A stretch of DNA of 6,891 nt from Chloroflexota bacterium (GCA_008501785.1 QQUD01000985.1:1-6891), one strand, 5' to 3'; shown: positions 1-6,139, counted from the first letter of the stretch. The notes: generated from the sequence alone by a model not told the origin. Numbers and translations: made by a program.

Positions 1-436
1 CGATGCACCATTTCGCAAACCGCTCATCTGGCCCAGGATGCATTACCATGTAGCGCACCTCATTGCCGTATGGCTGGTCCCAGCCAAAATGATGGTAGCC
101 GGTGTGAATGATCAAAATGTCGTCTTCACGAACTTCAACGCGCTCTTCAATCATTTCCGGTGTGTACACATCAAAATCACCGCAAATGTCGCTCAAATCG
201 ACAATCGCCGCATCTCCAACTAAGAAATCAAGCTCAAGCGAGGCGATATCTTTGCCAGGGGTATAAAAGTGAATTTCGCCATCCAAGTGTGTGCCAACAT
301 GGTTTGAATGAGTCACAACTTGTCCATTCGCGCCATTTGGTGCGAGTCGTTTGAAATACTTTACCTGTAGCGGTTCATAAGTTGGCCAGGGAGGTGTACC
401 AATACCTAATGGCATTGTGAGATCGATAAATTTCAT
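1..436 (-). CDS. Cyclase family protein (kynurenine formamidase-like metal hydrolase), 5' part only
   Basis: The first 145 codons are present and the gene runs off the window at base 1. The start ATG at 436-434 has a good ribosome binding site (AGGAGA, 450-445) 8 nt upstream. The protein opens MKFIDLTMPLG, typical of the cyclase family (PF04199), and carries the metal-binding signature HVGTHLDGEIH at residues 46-56, matching HxGTHxDxxxH. His46, His50 and Asp52 are the expected metal ligands. A further family-like patch, MHPGPDERF, lies near residue 133. Characterised relatives hydrolyse amide bonds of aryl or cyclic substrates (N-formylkynurenine, isatin). The substrate here is unknown. The position downstream of FdrA and DUF1116 genes, with an amidase upstream, suggests ring opening of a cyclic amide or ureide; this is inference. 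It is separated from the methyltransferase gene by 178 bp holding a repeat, so it may have its own promoter, though I saw no convincing one. Confidence 0.88.
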   Translation of the reverse strand, partial: MKFIDLTMPLGIGTPPWPTYEPLQVKYFKRLAPNGANGQVVTHSNHVGTHLDGEIHFYTPGKDIASLELDFLVGDAAIVDLSDICGDFDVYTPEMIEERVEVREDDILIIHTGYHHFGWDQPYGNEVRYMVMHPGPDERFAKWCI

Positions 437-494
437 CTAAAAAGTCTCCTTTTGATTGTTTAGATTGGGGGATTGAAAAAGCCATCTAGTTAAT

Positions 495-599
495 GTCATT
501 TCGAGGTCCCCCGAGAAATCCCTGCGTTCTGTTATGAGAAAGCGTTAGGGATTCCTCCCTTCGGCTGCGCTCAGGGCAGGCTTCGGACTTCGGAATGAC
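495..599. repeat. Imperfect intergenic inverted repeat (element A, long form)
   Basis: The outer arms, 495-506 (GTCATTTCGAGG) and 588-599 (CTTCGGAATGAC), pair at 10 of 12 positions. An inner pair, 513-523 (GAGAAATCCCT) and 547-557 (AGGGATTCCTC), pairs at 10 of 11. The stretch 558-587 on the right is unpaired in this scheme but carries a minor 4-bp stem (557-560 with 573-576). The element fills much of the gap between the methyltransferase stop and the cyclase start. It has no T-tract, so it is not a standard terminator. Its left end matches the shorter hairpin at 5188-5215, so the two look like members of one REP- or MITE-like family. Confidence 0.75.
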
Positions 600-614
600 G
601 GTTCTCCCAACCTC

Positions 615-1400
615 TTATTTCTTTATCCCAATAAAATGATAGAAGTTTGCGAGGGAGATATACGGCCGTTTACTTCTCACCGCCATCTCCAAAGCTTCTA
701 GTTTTTCATAAAAAACTGGATCATATTTGCGCTCATTGTCGGCCATGAAATCGCAAATACAACGAATCCCGTATTGCGCCTCAACCGTGAAGTTGTTTGA
801 GGACAACAATTCAATCAATTCGTTTTCTGTGTAACGCTGGATATTTGTATTGAAAAGCTCTACGAATTTTGTTCGTTTATCTAGCTGTTCCAAAGCGCCT
901 TGCATGTCATATTCGCGCAGCGCCAGTTTGAATGTTTCTGCATGAGGATTGGTGATGATGAGGGACAGGATACCATTTGGTTTGAGACTGTTATGGATGG
1001 ATTGGAGAACGGCCGTTACATCCTGAACATATTGCAAAACATTATGACACAACACTACATCAAAAACAGGGTCCGCATAATGTTTAGCCAACTGCTCTGC
1101 ATTCCCAACGGTAAATGTCATCTTGTCAGCAATCCCTTTCGCTTCAGCAAATTGCTGTCCTTGTGCAATCATTTCGGCCGAAAAATCCATAACCGACAAT
1201 GAGAATCCAGACTGCGCTAACGGAACCGCATCTAAGCCATTCCCACCACCCAAATCAAGGATTTTTGCTGGCGGTTGAGGCAAATGTGGCTGCAAATTTG
1301 CCTCGGCAATCCGGTATCGCAACTTTCCCCAAGGTGCATCCTGCCACGCTTGCCATGCCGCCATGCCATCGTCGAAATTCTGTCCAACAACTTTTTCCAT
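615..1400 (-). CDS. Class I SAM-dependent methyltransferase, CmoM/SmtA-like
   Basis: A 261-residue Rossmann-fold methyltransferase. Counting from the chosen start, motif I LDLGGGNG is at 48-55, the acidic residue after strand 2 is Asp72 (VMDFS), and the motif IV region DVVLCHNVLQYV is at 114-125. The resemblance to E. coli CmoM, which methylates 5-carboxymethoxyuridine in tRNA, runs the full length: an N-terminal NFDD, AEAKG after motif I, a GIR..CDFM patch near 211-219, and the C-terminal PYISLANFYHF in place of PYITLGRYIHV. Whether it acts on tRNA here is unproven. I chose ATG at 1400 because GGGAGG lies just before it and the family has a short N-terminus. An ATG four codons upstream (1412) with a weaker AGGA site is also possible. 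Only 30-42 bp separate it from the DUF1116 stop, so co-transcription is likely although the pathway link is unclear. Confidence 0.85.
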   Translation of the reverse strand: MEKVVGQNFDDGMAAWQAWQDAPWGKLRYRIAEANLQPHLPQPPAKILDLGGGNGLDAVPLAQSGFSLSVMDFSAEMIAQGQQFAEAKGIADKMTFTVGNAEQLAKHYADPVFDVVLCHNVLQYVQDVTAVLQSIHNSLKPNGILSLIITNPHAETFKLALREYDMQGALEQLDKRTKFVELFNTNIQRYTENELIELLSSNNFTVEAQYGIRCICDFMADNERKYDPVFYEKLEALEMAVRSKRPYISLANFYHFIGIKK

Positions 1401-1442
1401 TATTCCTCCCATTCGTTAATTCCTAACATTCGTTGTCCTCAC

Positions 1443-2693
1443 TCACGCCAAATCATACTTCTCAGCAAACGCAAACAGCGATTCTTCAAACACATTCATC
1501 GGCGGCAGCACCAATCCGGCACCCACCTGACCAATGCCAGCATCCCGGTGTGCAATGCCGGTGTTGATTTGTGGACGAATGCCCAACTCAATCACTTTGC
1601 GAATGTCAACACCAACTGGCGTACCGCGAAAACCAAGGGCCGGAATCGTGAACAATTTGTGCTCGCCGACGCTGATTTCGTACATCGAGAGTGTCGTGTT
1701 CAAAGCCATTTCCGGCGTCCCGCTGATAAAAGTGACGATTGCGGGAGCCGTTGCCATCGCAAACGCACCAATGCCTGCTGTTTCGGTAATCGTGCTGTCG
1801 CCAATGTCGCCGCTGGCATCGTCAGCGGTAAAGCCGGGGAAGTAGAGGCCATCTGGCTGACCCACTGGACCCGTGAACCAGCGATTGCCTAACCCACTAA
1901 CACGAATGCCTAAATCAGTGCCATTCCGTGCCATTGTGGTCATGACGGTGCTGCCTTCAACGCCGTGACCCGCATCAGCCATTGCTTTACAGGCTGCCAT
2001 TACCGGATTGAGTACCGTGAGTGCATTTTCGGCCATGAATTGCAGCACTTTAGCTTTATCGGCATCGCTAAAACTGGTTTGCGCCAGCAGTGGGGCCAAT
2101 TTTGCCGTGAACAGGATAGAGCCTGCCTTGTTGCGATTATGCCCTTCGTCACCCATGTGCAGCGATTCGGAGAGCAAGGCGCGGATGTCAATGCCGTCTT
2201 CACTGAGCATTAAAGCTTCAGCAATCATCGACCCAAGTGTGTCGTTCATCCAGTGCAGTTTGTCGAGCACTTCTTGGCTGTATGCGCCATAGCGCAGCAC
2301 TTTGCCGTAGCCTTCGTTCAGATTGGAGTACGCTTTGTTGCCATGCGTCACGTTTTCGATGACGTACACTTTCATCGATGATGATGTCACGCCTGCCATT
2401 GGACCGACAGCATCATGCTCGTGGCATGGTTCCAGGTCAATGGCTCCTGATTTGACAAGCTGTTCGGCGCTGTCCCAATCGGTGGCTTTGCCTTCAAAGA
2501 TGAGTGCCCCCACAATTGCGCCTCGCATCGGTCCTGATGCACGTTCCCAGGTGATGGGCGGACCGGCGTGCAGCAGCAGGTTGTCGCGCATACCGGGAAT
2601 CACATCAATGGCTGGTGCGATGGTTTTGAGAATCGGACGGGCGTCCATCATGCGGGAAACGGCCGTTTCATTGGCCTTTTCAATATCAATCAT
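1443..2693 (-). CDS. DUF1116 (YlbE/AllG-type) protein, likely oxamate carbamoyltransferase-type subunit
   Basis: A 416-residue protein of the DUF1116 family, full length for the group. Seen in the sequence: EPCHEHDAVGPMAGV at 88-102 (a Cys/His-rich family signature), MGDEGHNRN at 180-188, MARNGTDLGIRVSG at 254-267, and the Gly-rich GIAHRDAGIGQVGAG at 379-393. In E. coli the homologue YlbE (AllG) is encoded next to FdrA (AllF) in the allantoin regulon, and the AllFGH set is assigned to oxamate carbamoyltransferase, which makes carbamoyl phosphate from oxalurate. The same type of reaction is inferred here; the actual ureido substrate is not known. The start ATG has a strong GAGGAG site (2705-2700) 6 nt upstream. 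The gene is divided from its usual partner fdrA by a toxin-antitoxin pair and a palindromic element. No DUF2877 (AllH) gene is seen between them or downstream within the window. Confidence 0.9.
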   Translation of the reverse strand: MIDIEKANETAVSRMMDARPILKTIAPAIDVIPGMRDNLLLHAGPPITWERASGPMRGAIVGALIFEGKATDWDSAEQLVKSGAIDLEPCHEHDAVGPMAGVTSSSMKVYVIENVTHGNKAYSNLNEGYGKVLRYGAYSQEVLDKLHWMNDTLGSMIAEALMLSEDGIDIRALLSESLHMGDEGHNRNKAGSILFTAKLAPLLAQTSFSDADKAKVLQFMAENALTVLNPVMAACKAMADAGHGVEGSTVMTTMARNGTDLGIRVSGLGNRWFTGPVGQPDGLYFPGFTADDASGDIGDSTITETAGIGAFAMATAPAIVTFISGTPEMALNTTLSMYEISVGEHKLFTIPALGFRGTPVGVDIRKVIELGIRPQINTGIAHRDAGIGQVGAGLVLPPMNVFEESLFAFAEKYDLA

Positions 2694-2711
2694 GTCTCAC
2701 TCCTCTGTAAG

Positions 2712-2772
2712 TCGTAGGACAAAACGTTGTTTTGTCCGGGTCAGATGGTCAAGACAGCGTCTTGACCTACGA
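2712..2772. repeat. Three-way-junction palindromic element (element B)
   Basis: This 61-bp element has a 5-bp outer stem, TCGTA (2712-2716) with TACGA (2768-2772), closing two perfect 9-bp hairpins. Hairpin 1 is GGACAAAAC/GTTTTGTCC (2717-2725 and 2729-2737, loop GTT). Hairpin 2 is GGTCAAGAC/GTCTTGACC (2747-2755 and 2759-2767, loop AGC). The linker is 2738-2746. It sits three bases beyond the vapC stop and ends 18 bases before the DUF1116 start. There is no T-run on the transcribed side, so it is not a canonical terminator. It may be a mobile palindromic repeat or an mRNA processing or attenuation site; that part is inference. Confidence 0.8.
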
Positions 2773-2774
2773 AT

Positions 2775-3185
2775 TTAGTTTTGCATTTCTAGAAATTGCT
2801 GTGGCGTAACGGCCGTTTCTGGAAACTCTCGCAATACTTTCTTATCAACTGTAACTAATGGAACTTGTAATTCTTGAGCAAGTGCAACAAACTCACAATC
2901 ATAAGCCGAACAATTGCTTGCTTTTGCAAGACGATATACGTCATTAGTAGCGATGTGAAATTCATAATCACGCATCCTGTTTTGTGCAGCTTGCGTGATT
3001 CGTGACACTTGGGAGAGTGTCAGTAGGTCTTTTCGTAAGAAAAGCAAAGCAGTGTTGCGAAATTCGCCTCGCCATAAAAAGGGTGCCACCCAAGTAGCAT
3101 CTTTTTTATGAACACTTGCAGCAATTTCTGTGAAGTCACCTTTAATGTAATAATAAACAAGCACATTTGTATCTACGACAATCAT
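2775..3185 (-). CDS. vapC: PIN-domain ribonuclease toxin (VapC-type)
   Basis: A 136-residue PIN domain. The acidic metal-binding residues are visible: Asp5 in VVDTNVLVYY, Glu41 in WRGEFRN, Asp96 in SAYDCEFVALA, and Asp114 in VTVDKKVL. Length and spacing are normal for VapC toxins, which are Mg-dependent endoribonucleases, most known ones cutting tRNA or rRNA. The RNA target here cannot be predicted. The ATG start overlaps the stop of the antitoxin gene by four bases (ATGA, 3185-3182), the usual translationally coupled arrangement. The C-terminus contains ETAV encoded by one copy of the ACGGCCGT octamer. The gene looks more AT-rich than fdrA and the DUF1116 gene around it, which fits acquisition by transfer. 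All catalytic residues are intact, so the toxin is probably functional. Confidence 0.92.
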   Translation of the reverse strand: MIVVDTNVLVYYYIKGDFTEIAASVHKKDATWVAPFLWRGEFRNTALLFLRKDLLTLSQVSRITQAAQNRMRDYEFHIATNDVYRLAKASNCSAYDCEFVALAQELQVPLVTVDKKVLREFPETAVTPQQFLEMQN

Positions 3186-3424
3186 GGACGGCCTTCATTT
3201 TTCCATTGATCTAGTTCTTCGTTTGTTAAATGATAGTGTGCGGTTAGTTCACGCAGTTTACGTGCTTCGGCTTCAAGCTCTTCTGGTCTGGGCCGATAGG
3301 TTTGAAATGCTTGCTCAATAAGCAAGATTACTTCATTATTGATGCTGCGACGATTTGCTTTGGCGGATTCCTTCAATTTTTTATAAAGATCGTCCGGAAT
3401 GTTTTTTATCGTAACAGTTGCCAT
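3182..3424 (-). CDS. vapB: Ribbon-helix-helix antitoxin (VapB/FitA-type)
   Basis: An 80-residue antitoxin. The N-terminus MATVTIKNIPDDLYKKLKE followed by ANRRSINNEVILLIEQAF is a ribbon-helix-helix DNA-binding domain of the Arc/FitA kind: a basic/polar strand then two helices, ending near residue 45. The charged C-terminal part (PRPEELEAEARKLREL, then NEELDQWKNEGRP) is the expected toxin-binding tail. I chose ATG at 3424 because a consensus AAGGAGGT lies 7 nt upstream; an in-frame extension to about 3457 would run into the operator palindrome and adds nothing family-like. It should bind VapC to neutralise it and repress its own promoter through the palindrome at 3448-3468. The pair is transcribed antitoxin first, and the stop overlaps the toxin start. 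Confidence 0.9.
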   Translation of the reverse strand: MATVTIKNIPDDLYKKLKESAKANRRSINNEVILLIEQAFQTYRPRPEELEAEARKLRELTAHYHLTNEELDQWKNEGRP

Positions 3425-3431
3425 GAAAAAT

Positions 3432-3439
3432 ACCTCCTT
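3432..3439 (-). promoter_or_regulatory. Consensus ribosome binding site of vapB
   Basis: AAGGAGGT on the minus strand, a full match to the Shine-Dalgarno consensus, 7 nt before the ATG at 3424. It fixes the antitoxin start and is one of the strongest sites in the window, consistent with antitoxin being made in excess over toxin. Confidence 0.85.
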
Positions 3440-3447
3440 GATGCTGG

Positions 3448-3468
3448 TTGGAACCATTGTGGTTCCAA
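3448..3468. promoter_or_regulatory. Perfect palindrome, probable VapB operator
   Basis: TTGGAACCA (3448-3456) and TGGTTCCAA (3460-3468) form a perfect 9-bp inverted repeat around a 3-base centre. It lies 24 bp upstream of the vapB ATG and overlaps the proposed -10 element. RHH antitoxins typically bind such repeats as dimers of dimers, and placement over the promoter fits autorepression. Binding itself is inferred. No second copy of this palindrome was seen in the window. Confidence 0.72.
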
Positions 3469-3485
3469 AACGGTTTATTTGTCAA
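3456..3485 (-). promoter_or_regulatory. Candidate sigma-70-type promoter of vapBC
   Basis: On the minus strand a perfect -35 box TTGACA (3485-3480) is followed, after 18 bp, by CACAAT (3461-3456), a 4-of-6 match to the -10 consensus. Transcription would begin near 3449, just ahead of the ribosome binding site. The -10 lies inside the palindrome at 3448-3468, so a bound antitoxin would block RNA polymerase. The -35 is convincing; the -10 is only fair. Confidence 0.6.
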
Positions 3486-3501
3486 GAGGTAAAATGGGAT
3501 G

Positions 3502-5172
3502 TTACCCGCTTTTCATTTTTGCCAAAAGCGCCATCAGCTTTTCGTTGCCCCCCGCAGGCGGTCGCCAATCAACCTGAACGGCCGTTCCCCCCTGACCTAC
3601 CAAACTGTCATAAAACGATTCGAGACCGACGTTAACGGCCGTTAATCCCTCACCAAACGCATCCAACGAAATGGTGGGATGATTGGAAACGACAGGCTGG
3701 GCAACGCGGTTAAATACATAGTCCACTGCCTCATTTGTTTCCGAGAAAATGGTCGCACCCGCAGCCGCTAATTGTTCAATTTGACTGTTCAAATCTTGCG
3801 GGTCTTCATCGGTGCCGACGACAATGGCGACCACTTTTTTGTTGGCTTGTTTGGCTTCGGCAATGATCGGGCTGAGTTCAATGGCCGGGTTGGCGTGCGA
3901 CCCTTCGCCCAGCACCACATCGAGCAAAATGATGCCCACATCCGGGTCAGCGATTTCCTGCCTCATGCGGCGAATGCGCAAATCGTTGTCCATCATGGGG
4001 TGCAAACGACCTTGTGTAAACGCGTCTTCGCCGAGGTCGAGGATGGTGTGTCCCTGGCTTTGCATCAGGTTGGGCAGCTGCTGTTCGGGGCGAATGGGGA
4101 TGTTGGTGTAGATGGGGTCGAGAACGGCCGTTAAGCCCAACAACGCCTCATAAGCCAACGTGCCACCCGAGAACAGCCCACGCATATACCCATCCACCGG
4201 CTCACGGTGCGACCCCAAAAATGAAGTTTGCACCGAACTAGAAATATGAACGGCGATTTCGGCCGTATCAGCCAAATTGATCGCAAAGTGCAGATTGCCG
4301 ATTTGATGACCAGGAACTGGATACCCGAGGAAGTTAACCACAACATCTTTGCCGGTTGCTTGTGCCGCTTGCAGTAATCGAGCGGCTTCCTGTGGTGCAG
4401 GGGGTTTAGAAACTAGCACAATCACACGCGTGTTTCGATCTCGGCCCAGTAAATCTAATGCTTGATGCGCGGTAATGCCGCCAACGTCCGATTTGAGGTC
4501 ACGGCCACCGGTGCCAATCGCCTGCGAGATGCCGCTGCCCAAATTGTGGATTGCGCTGCTGACGGCTTGCAAACCTGTGCCAGACGCCGCCACAATGCCG
4601 ATGCGTCCACGTCGTGTGCGATTGGCAAAGCCGAGGCCAATGCCGTTGACGATGGCGGTGCCGCAGTCGGGACCCATCACCATCAGCCCTTTGGCTTGTG
4701 CCATTTTTTTGAGGCGCACTTCGTCTGCCAAAGGCACATTGTCGCTGTAGAGGAAGACGTGTTTGCCCTGGCGCAGCGCATCTTCAGCCACACCAGCCGC
4801 ATAGCGACCAGGTACCGAGATGAGTACCCAACTGGCATCCGGCTGCATTTTTATCGCGGCGTCGAGGCTGCGTGGGCGGAAATCTTGGGCAGCACCAGAG
4901 GCGGCGCGTTTGGTGAGGAGTTTGTCAACTTGGGAGAGGGCGGTGGAAACGGCCGTTTCGCTTTCCCCCTTCACCACAATCAATAAATCATCTGCTTTCG
5001 CCGCAATTCCATCGGGTAGCAGCCCACCCGCTGCCAGCAAATCCCGGTTTGCAGGGGTTGCCATCACCACACCTGCATCTTCTACGCCATCCAAAGCGGC
5101 CAATGCTTTTTGCAATTGCATTAACACAACTGAATCATAATAACTTCCTGCTCGAATTTCATGTTGAATCAT
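3502..5172 (-). CDS. fdrA: FdrA/AllF-type acyl-CoA synthetase-like protein, likely carbamoyltransferase subunit
   Basis: A 556-residue protein, close to the 555 of E. coli FdrA and alike from end to end. Landmarks: MATPANRDLL at 37-46, a succinyl-CoA-ligase-alpha-like CoA-binding fold with SDNVPLADEVRLKK at 143-156, GPDCGTA at 167-173, AASGTG at 195-200, GTGGRDL at 220-226, SKPPAP at 255-260, then a second ligase-like half with GGTLAYEA at 336-343, ILLDVVLGEG at 415-424, and the C-terminal VNVGLESF and PPAGGNEKL. FdrA was named as a suppressor of an ftsH mutation in E. coli; its family is now linked to oxamate carbamoyltransferase (AllFGH), which yields carbamoyl phosphate. That the present protein transfers a carbamoyl group is inferred from family and from the nearby DUF1116 gene. 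The ATG start has only a weak GGAAG site close by. Four ACGGCCGT octamers fall in this gene, each encoding Thr-Ala-Val. Confidence 0.93.
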   Translation of the reverse strand: MIQHEIRAGSYYDSVVLMQLQKALAALDGVEDAGVVMATPANRDLLAAGGLLPDGIAAKADDLLIVVKGESETAVSTALSQVDKLLTKRAASGAAQDFRPRSLDAAIKMQPDASWVLISVPGRYAAGVAEDALRQGKHVFLYSDNVPLADEVRLKKMAQAKGLMVMGPDCGTAIVNGIGLGFANRTRRGRIGIVAASGTGLQAVSSAIHNLGSGISQAIGTGGRDLKSDVGGITAHQALDLLGRDRNTRVIVLVSKPPAPQEAARLLQAAQATGKDVVVNFLGYPVPGHQIGNLHFAINLADTAEIAVHISSSVQTSFLGSHREPVDGYMRGLFSGGTLAYEALLGLTAVLDPIYTNIPIRPEQQLPNLMQSQGHTILDLGEDAFTQGRLHPMMDNDLRIRRMRQEIADPDVGIILLDVVLGEGSHANPAIELSPIIAEAKQANKKVVAIVVGTDEDPQDLNSQIEQLAAAGATIFSETNEAVDYVFNRVAQPVVSNHPTISLDAFGEGLTAVNVGLESFYDSLVGQGGTAVQVDWRPPAGGNEKLMALLAKMKSG

Positions 5173-5187
5173 AAGCTTCCATCAACC

Positions 5188-5215
5188 GTCATTCCGAGGT
5201 CTTCCGAGGAATGAC
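5188..5215. repeat. Short hairpin repeat (element A, short form)
   Basis: GTCATTCC (5188-5195) and GGAATGAC (5208-5215) are perfect 8-bp arms. Inside them, tandem G-A mismatches and a GG/CC pair close a TCTT loop. The left end aligns with 495-519 of element A, and the right end matches that element's right terminus, so this looks like an internally deleted copy. It lies 15 bp upstream of the fdrA start codon and could affect translation initiation; that is inference. Confidence 0.72.
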
Positions 5216-5246
5216 ATATAAGGGTTGGGTCTTCAGGAATTCAGGG

Positions 5247-5302
5247 GGAGTGGAGGCTTTAGCCGGTTCTCACAAGACCGTTCCGGCTAAAGCCTCTACT
5301 CC
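5247..5302. repeat. Long intergenic stem-loop repeat (element C)
   Basis: Arms 5247-5266 and 5283-5302 pair at 19 of 20 positions; the exception (5252 with 5297) is a G-T pair when read on the + strand. The loop is 16 bases. The core of the arms reads GAGGCTTTAGCCGG. The element lies between the lipoprotein stop and the fdrA start. No T-tract follows it on the minus strand, so it is not a textbook terminator, although so strong a stem could still stall RNA polymerase or protect a 3' end. It has no similarity I can see to elements A or B, so it is a separate repeat family. Confidence 0.78.
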
Positions 5303-5343
5303 AAATCCTACGAGATCCCAAAGAGCCAAGAGTTTTAAATTGT

Positions 5344-6129
5344 TTATTTACACAAAATTTGTTCCGCAATTGGAACTATCATAGTTACCCATTCGGCGTA
5401 CATTTCGCTGGATGGGTGGAGAAAATCTTCGGCTGTTAACGTGGCATCGGTGAGGGCCTTGCGCGAGATTGGGGTGATGTCAATGAAGTGTGCCCCTGTC
5501 TCTTCGGTGGCGGTGCGGTTGATAGCGTTGAAGGCGTCGATTGCGGCACCGATAGCGTCACGGTCCTCACGGTGCGCGAATGGGGTTGCGCCCCAGTCGG
5601 GAATGGAGACGACGATGACGTGGGATGGATTGTTGTTGGCGAAGGTTACGGCCGTTTCCAACAACCCCACAAACTCATCCCGATACACCTCCTGACTCAA
5701 CCCTCGATATTGATTGTTCACCCCAATCAACAGCGTCACCAAATCATACGGTCCTGTGGGCTTGGTGTTGGCGATACCTGTCATCAATTCATCTGTTGTC
5801 CAACCCGTTTTAGCAATTATTTCTGCATCTGTGATGGCAATGCCGTTTGACCGCAATGTGTTGACAAGCTGCACCGGCCATCGCTCCGCTTTCATCACAC
5901 TTTCACCAATCGTGTACGAATCCCCCAACGCCAGATAGCGAAAGGGTTGTTGATCGTCGTTGCAAACGGGAGTGGGTGTGGGAACGGCCGTTTTTGTCAT
6001 CATCCTCGTTGTAGTTGTTAAAATAGTTGCTGTTGGTGTCGGCTGCGTTTTTGAAACTGACTGACATCCAACAACCGCCCAAACCAACAATAAATTAACA
6101 ATTAACAATTGCCAATTAACAATTAGCAA
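5344..6129 (-). CDS. SGNH/GDSL-family hydrolase, putative lipoprotein
   Basis: A secreted esterase/lipase-like enzyme of about 261 residues (counted from TTG at 6129). A hydrophobic N-terminus ends in a lipobox AVVGC with the lipidated Cys at residue 22. A Thr/Pro-rich linker follows to about residue 57, then the SGNH domain. Block I is LALGDSYTIGE (nucleophile Ser71), block II the Gly in AKTGW (109), block III GVNNQ (Asn138), and block V EDFLHPS with Asp235 and His238. All four SGNH blocks are intact. The substrate is unknown. The start is uncertain: no ATG precedes the lipobox. TTG at 6129, with GGGGA upstream, gives a signal of ordinary length; TTG at 6159 is the longest option. Either start overlaps the amidase 3' end. 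The signal peptide lacks the usual basic residues and is partly encoded by a 7-bp tandem repeat, which suggests a recently formed start. Confidence 0.82.
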   Translation of the reverse strand: MLIVNWQLLIVNLLLVWAVVGCQSVSKTQPTPTATILTTTTRMMTKTAVPTPTPVCNDDQQPFRYLALGDSYTIGESVMKAERWPVQLVNTLRSNGIAITDAEIIAKTGWTTDELMTGIANTKPTGPYDLVTLLIGVNNQYRGLSQEVYRDEFVGLLETAVTFANNNPSHVIVVSIPDWGATPFAHREDRDAIGAAIDAFNAINRTATEETGAHFIDITPISRKALTDATLTAEDFLHPSSEMYAEWVTMIVPIAEQILCK

Positions 6130-6139
6130 TTGACAATTT
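6093..6139. repeat. Heptanucleotide tandem repeat (AATTRVC)n
   Basis: Six consecutive 7-bp units and a partial seventh start at 6093: AATTAAC, AATTAAC, AATTGCC, AATTAAC, AATTAGC, AATTGAC, AATTT. AATT is invariant; the other three bases vary. The array covers the amidase stop codon (6125-6123) and encodes both the last residues of the amidase and much of the lipoprotein signal peptide, where three units make a 21-bp period giving QLLIVNW/QLLIVNL. Confidence 0.88.

Noticed and set aside
1275..1892. A 205-codon open frame on the + strand opposite the methyltransferase and DUF1116 genes
   Set aside because: It crosses the junction of two well-supported minus-strand genes, has no recognisable domain and is Cys/His/Arg-rich, as expected for an antisense shadow frame.
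3425..3457. An 11-residue N-terminal extension of the vapB antitoxin
   Set aside because: It would begin inside the operator palindrome and bypass the consensus ribosome binding site. The ribbon-helix-helix domain begins naturally at MATVTIKN.
3486..3504. A possible intrinsic terminator just after fdrA (GGG/CCC followed by TTTT on the minus strand)
   Set aside because: The stem is only three base pairs with a six-base loop, too weak to call a terminator.
4462..4986. A 174-codon open frame on the + strand opposite fdrA
   Set aside because: fdrA matches its family across this whole region. The opposing frame shows no known motif and its length is explained by the codon composition of fdrA.
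5247..5302. Element C as a rho-independent terminator of the lipoprotein gene
   Set aside because: The stem is strong but no T-tract follows on either side, and the 16-base loop is long. A dispersed repeat is the better description.
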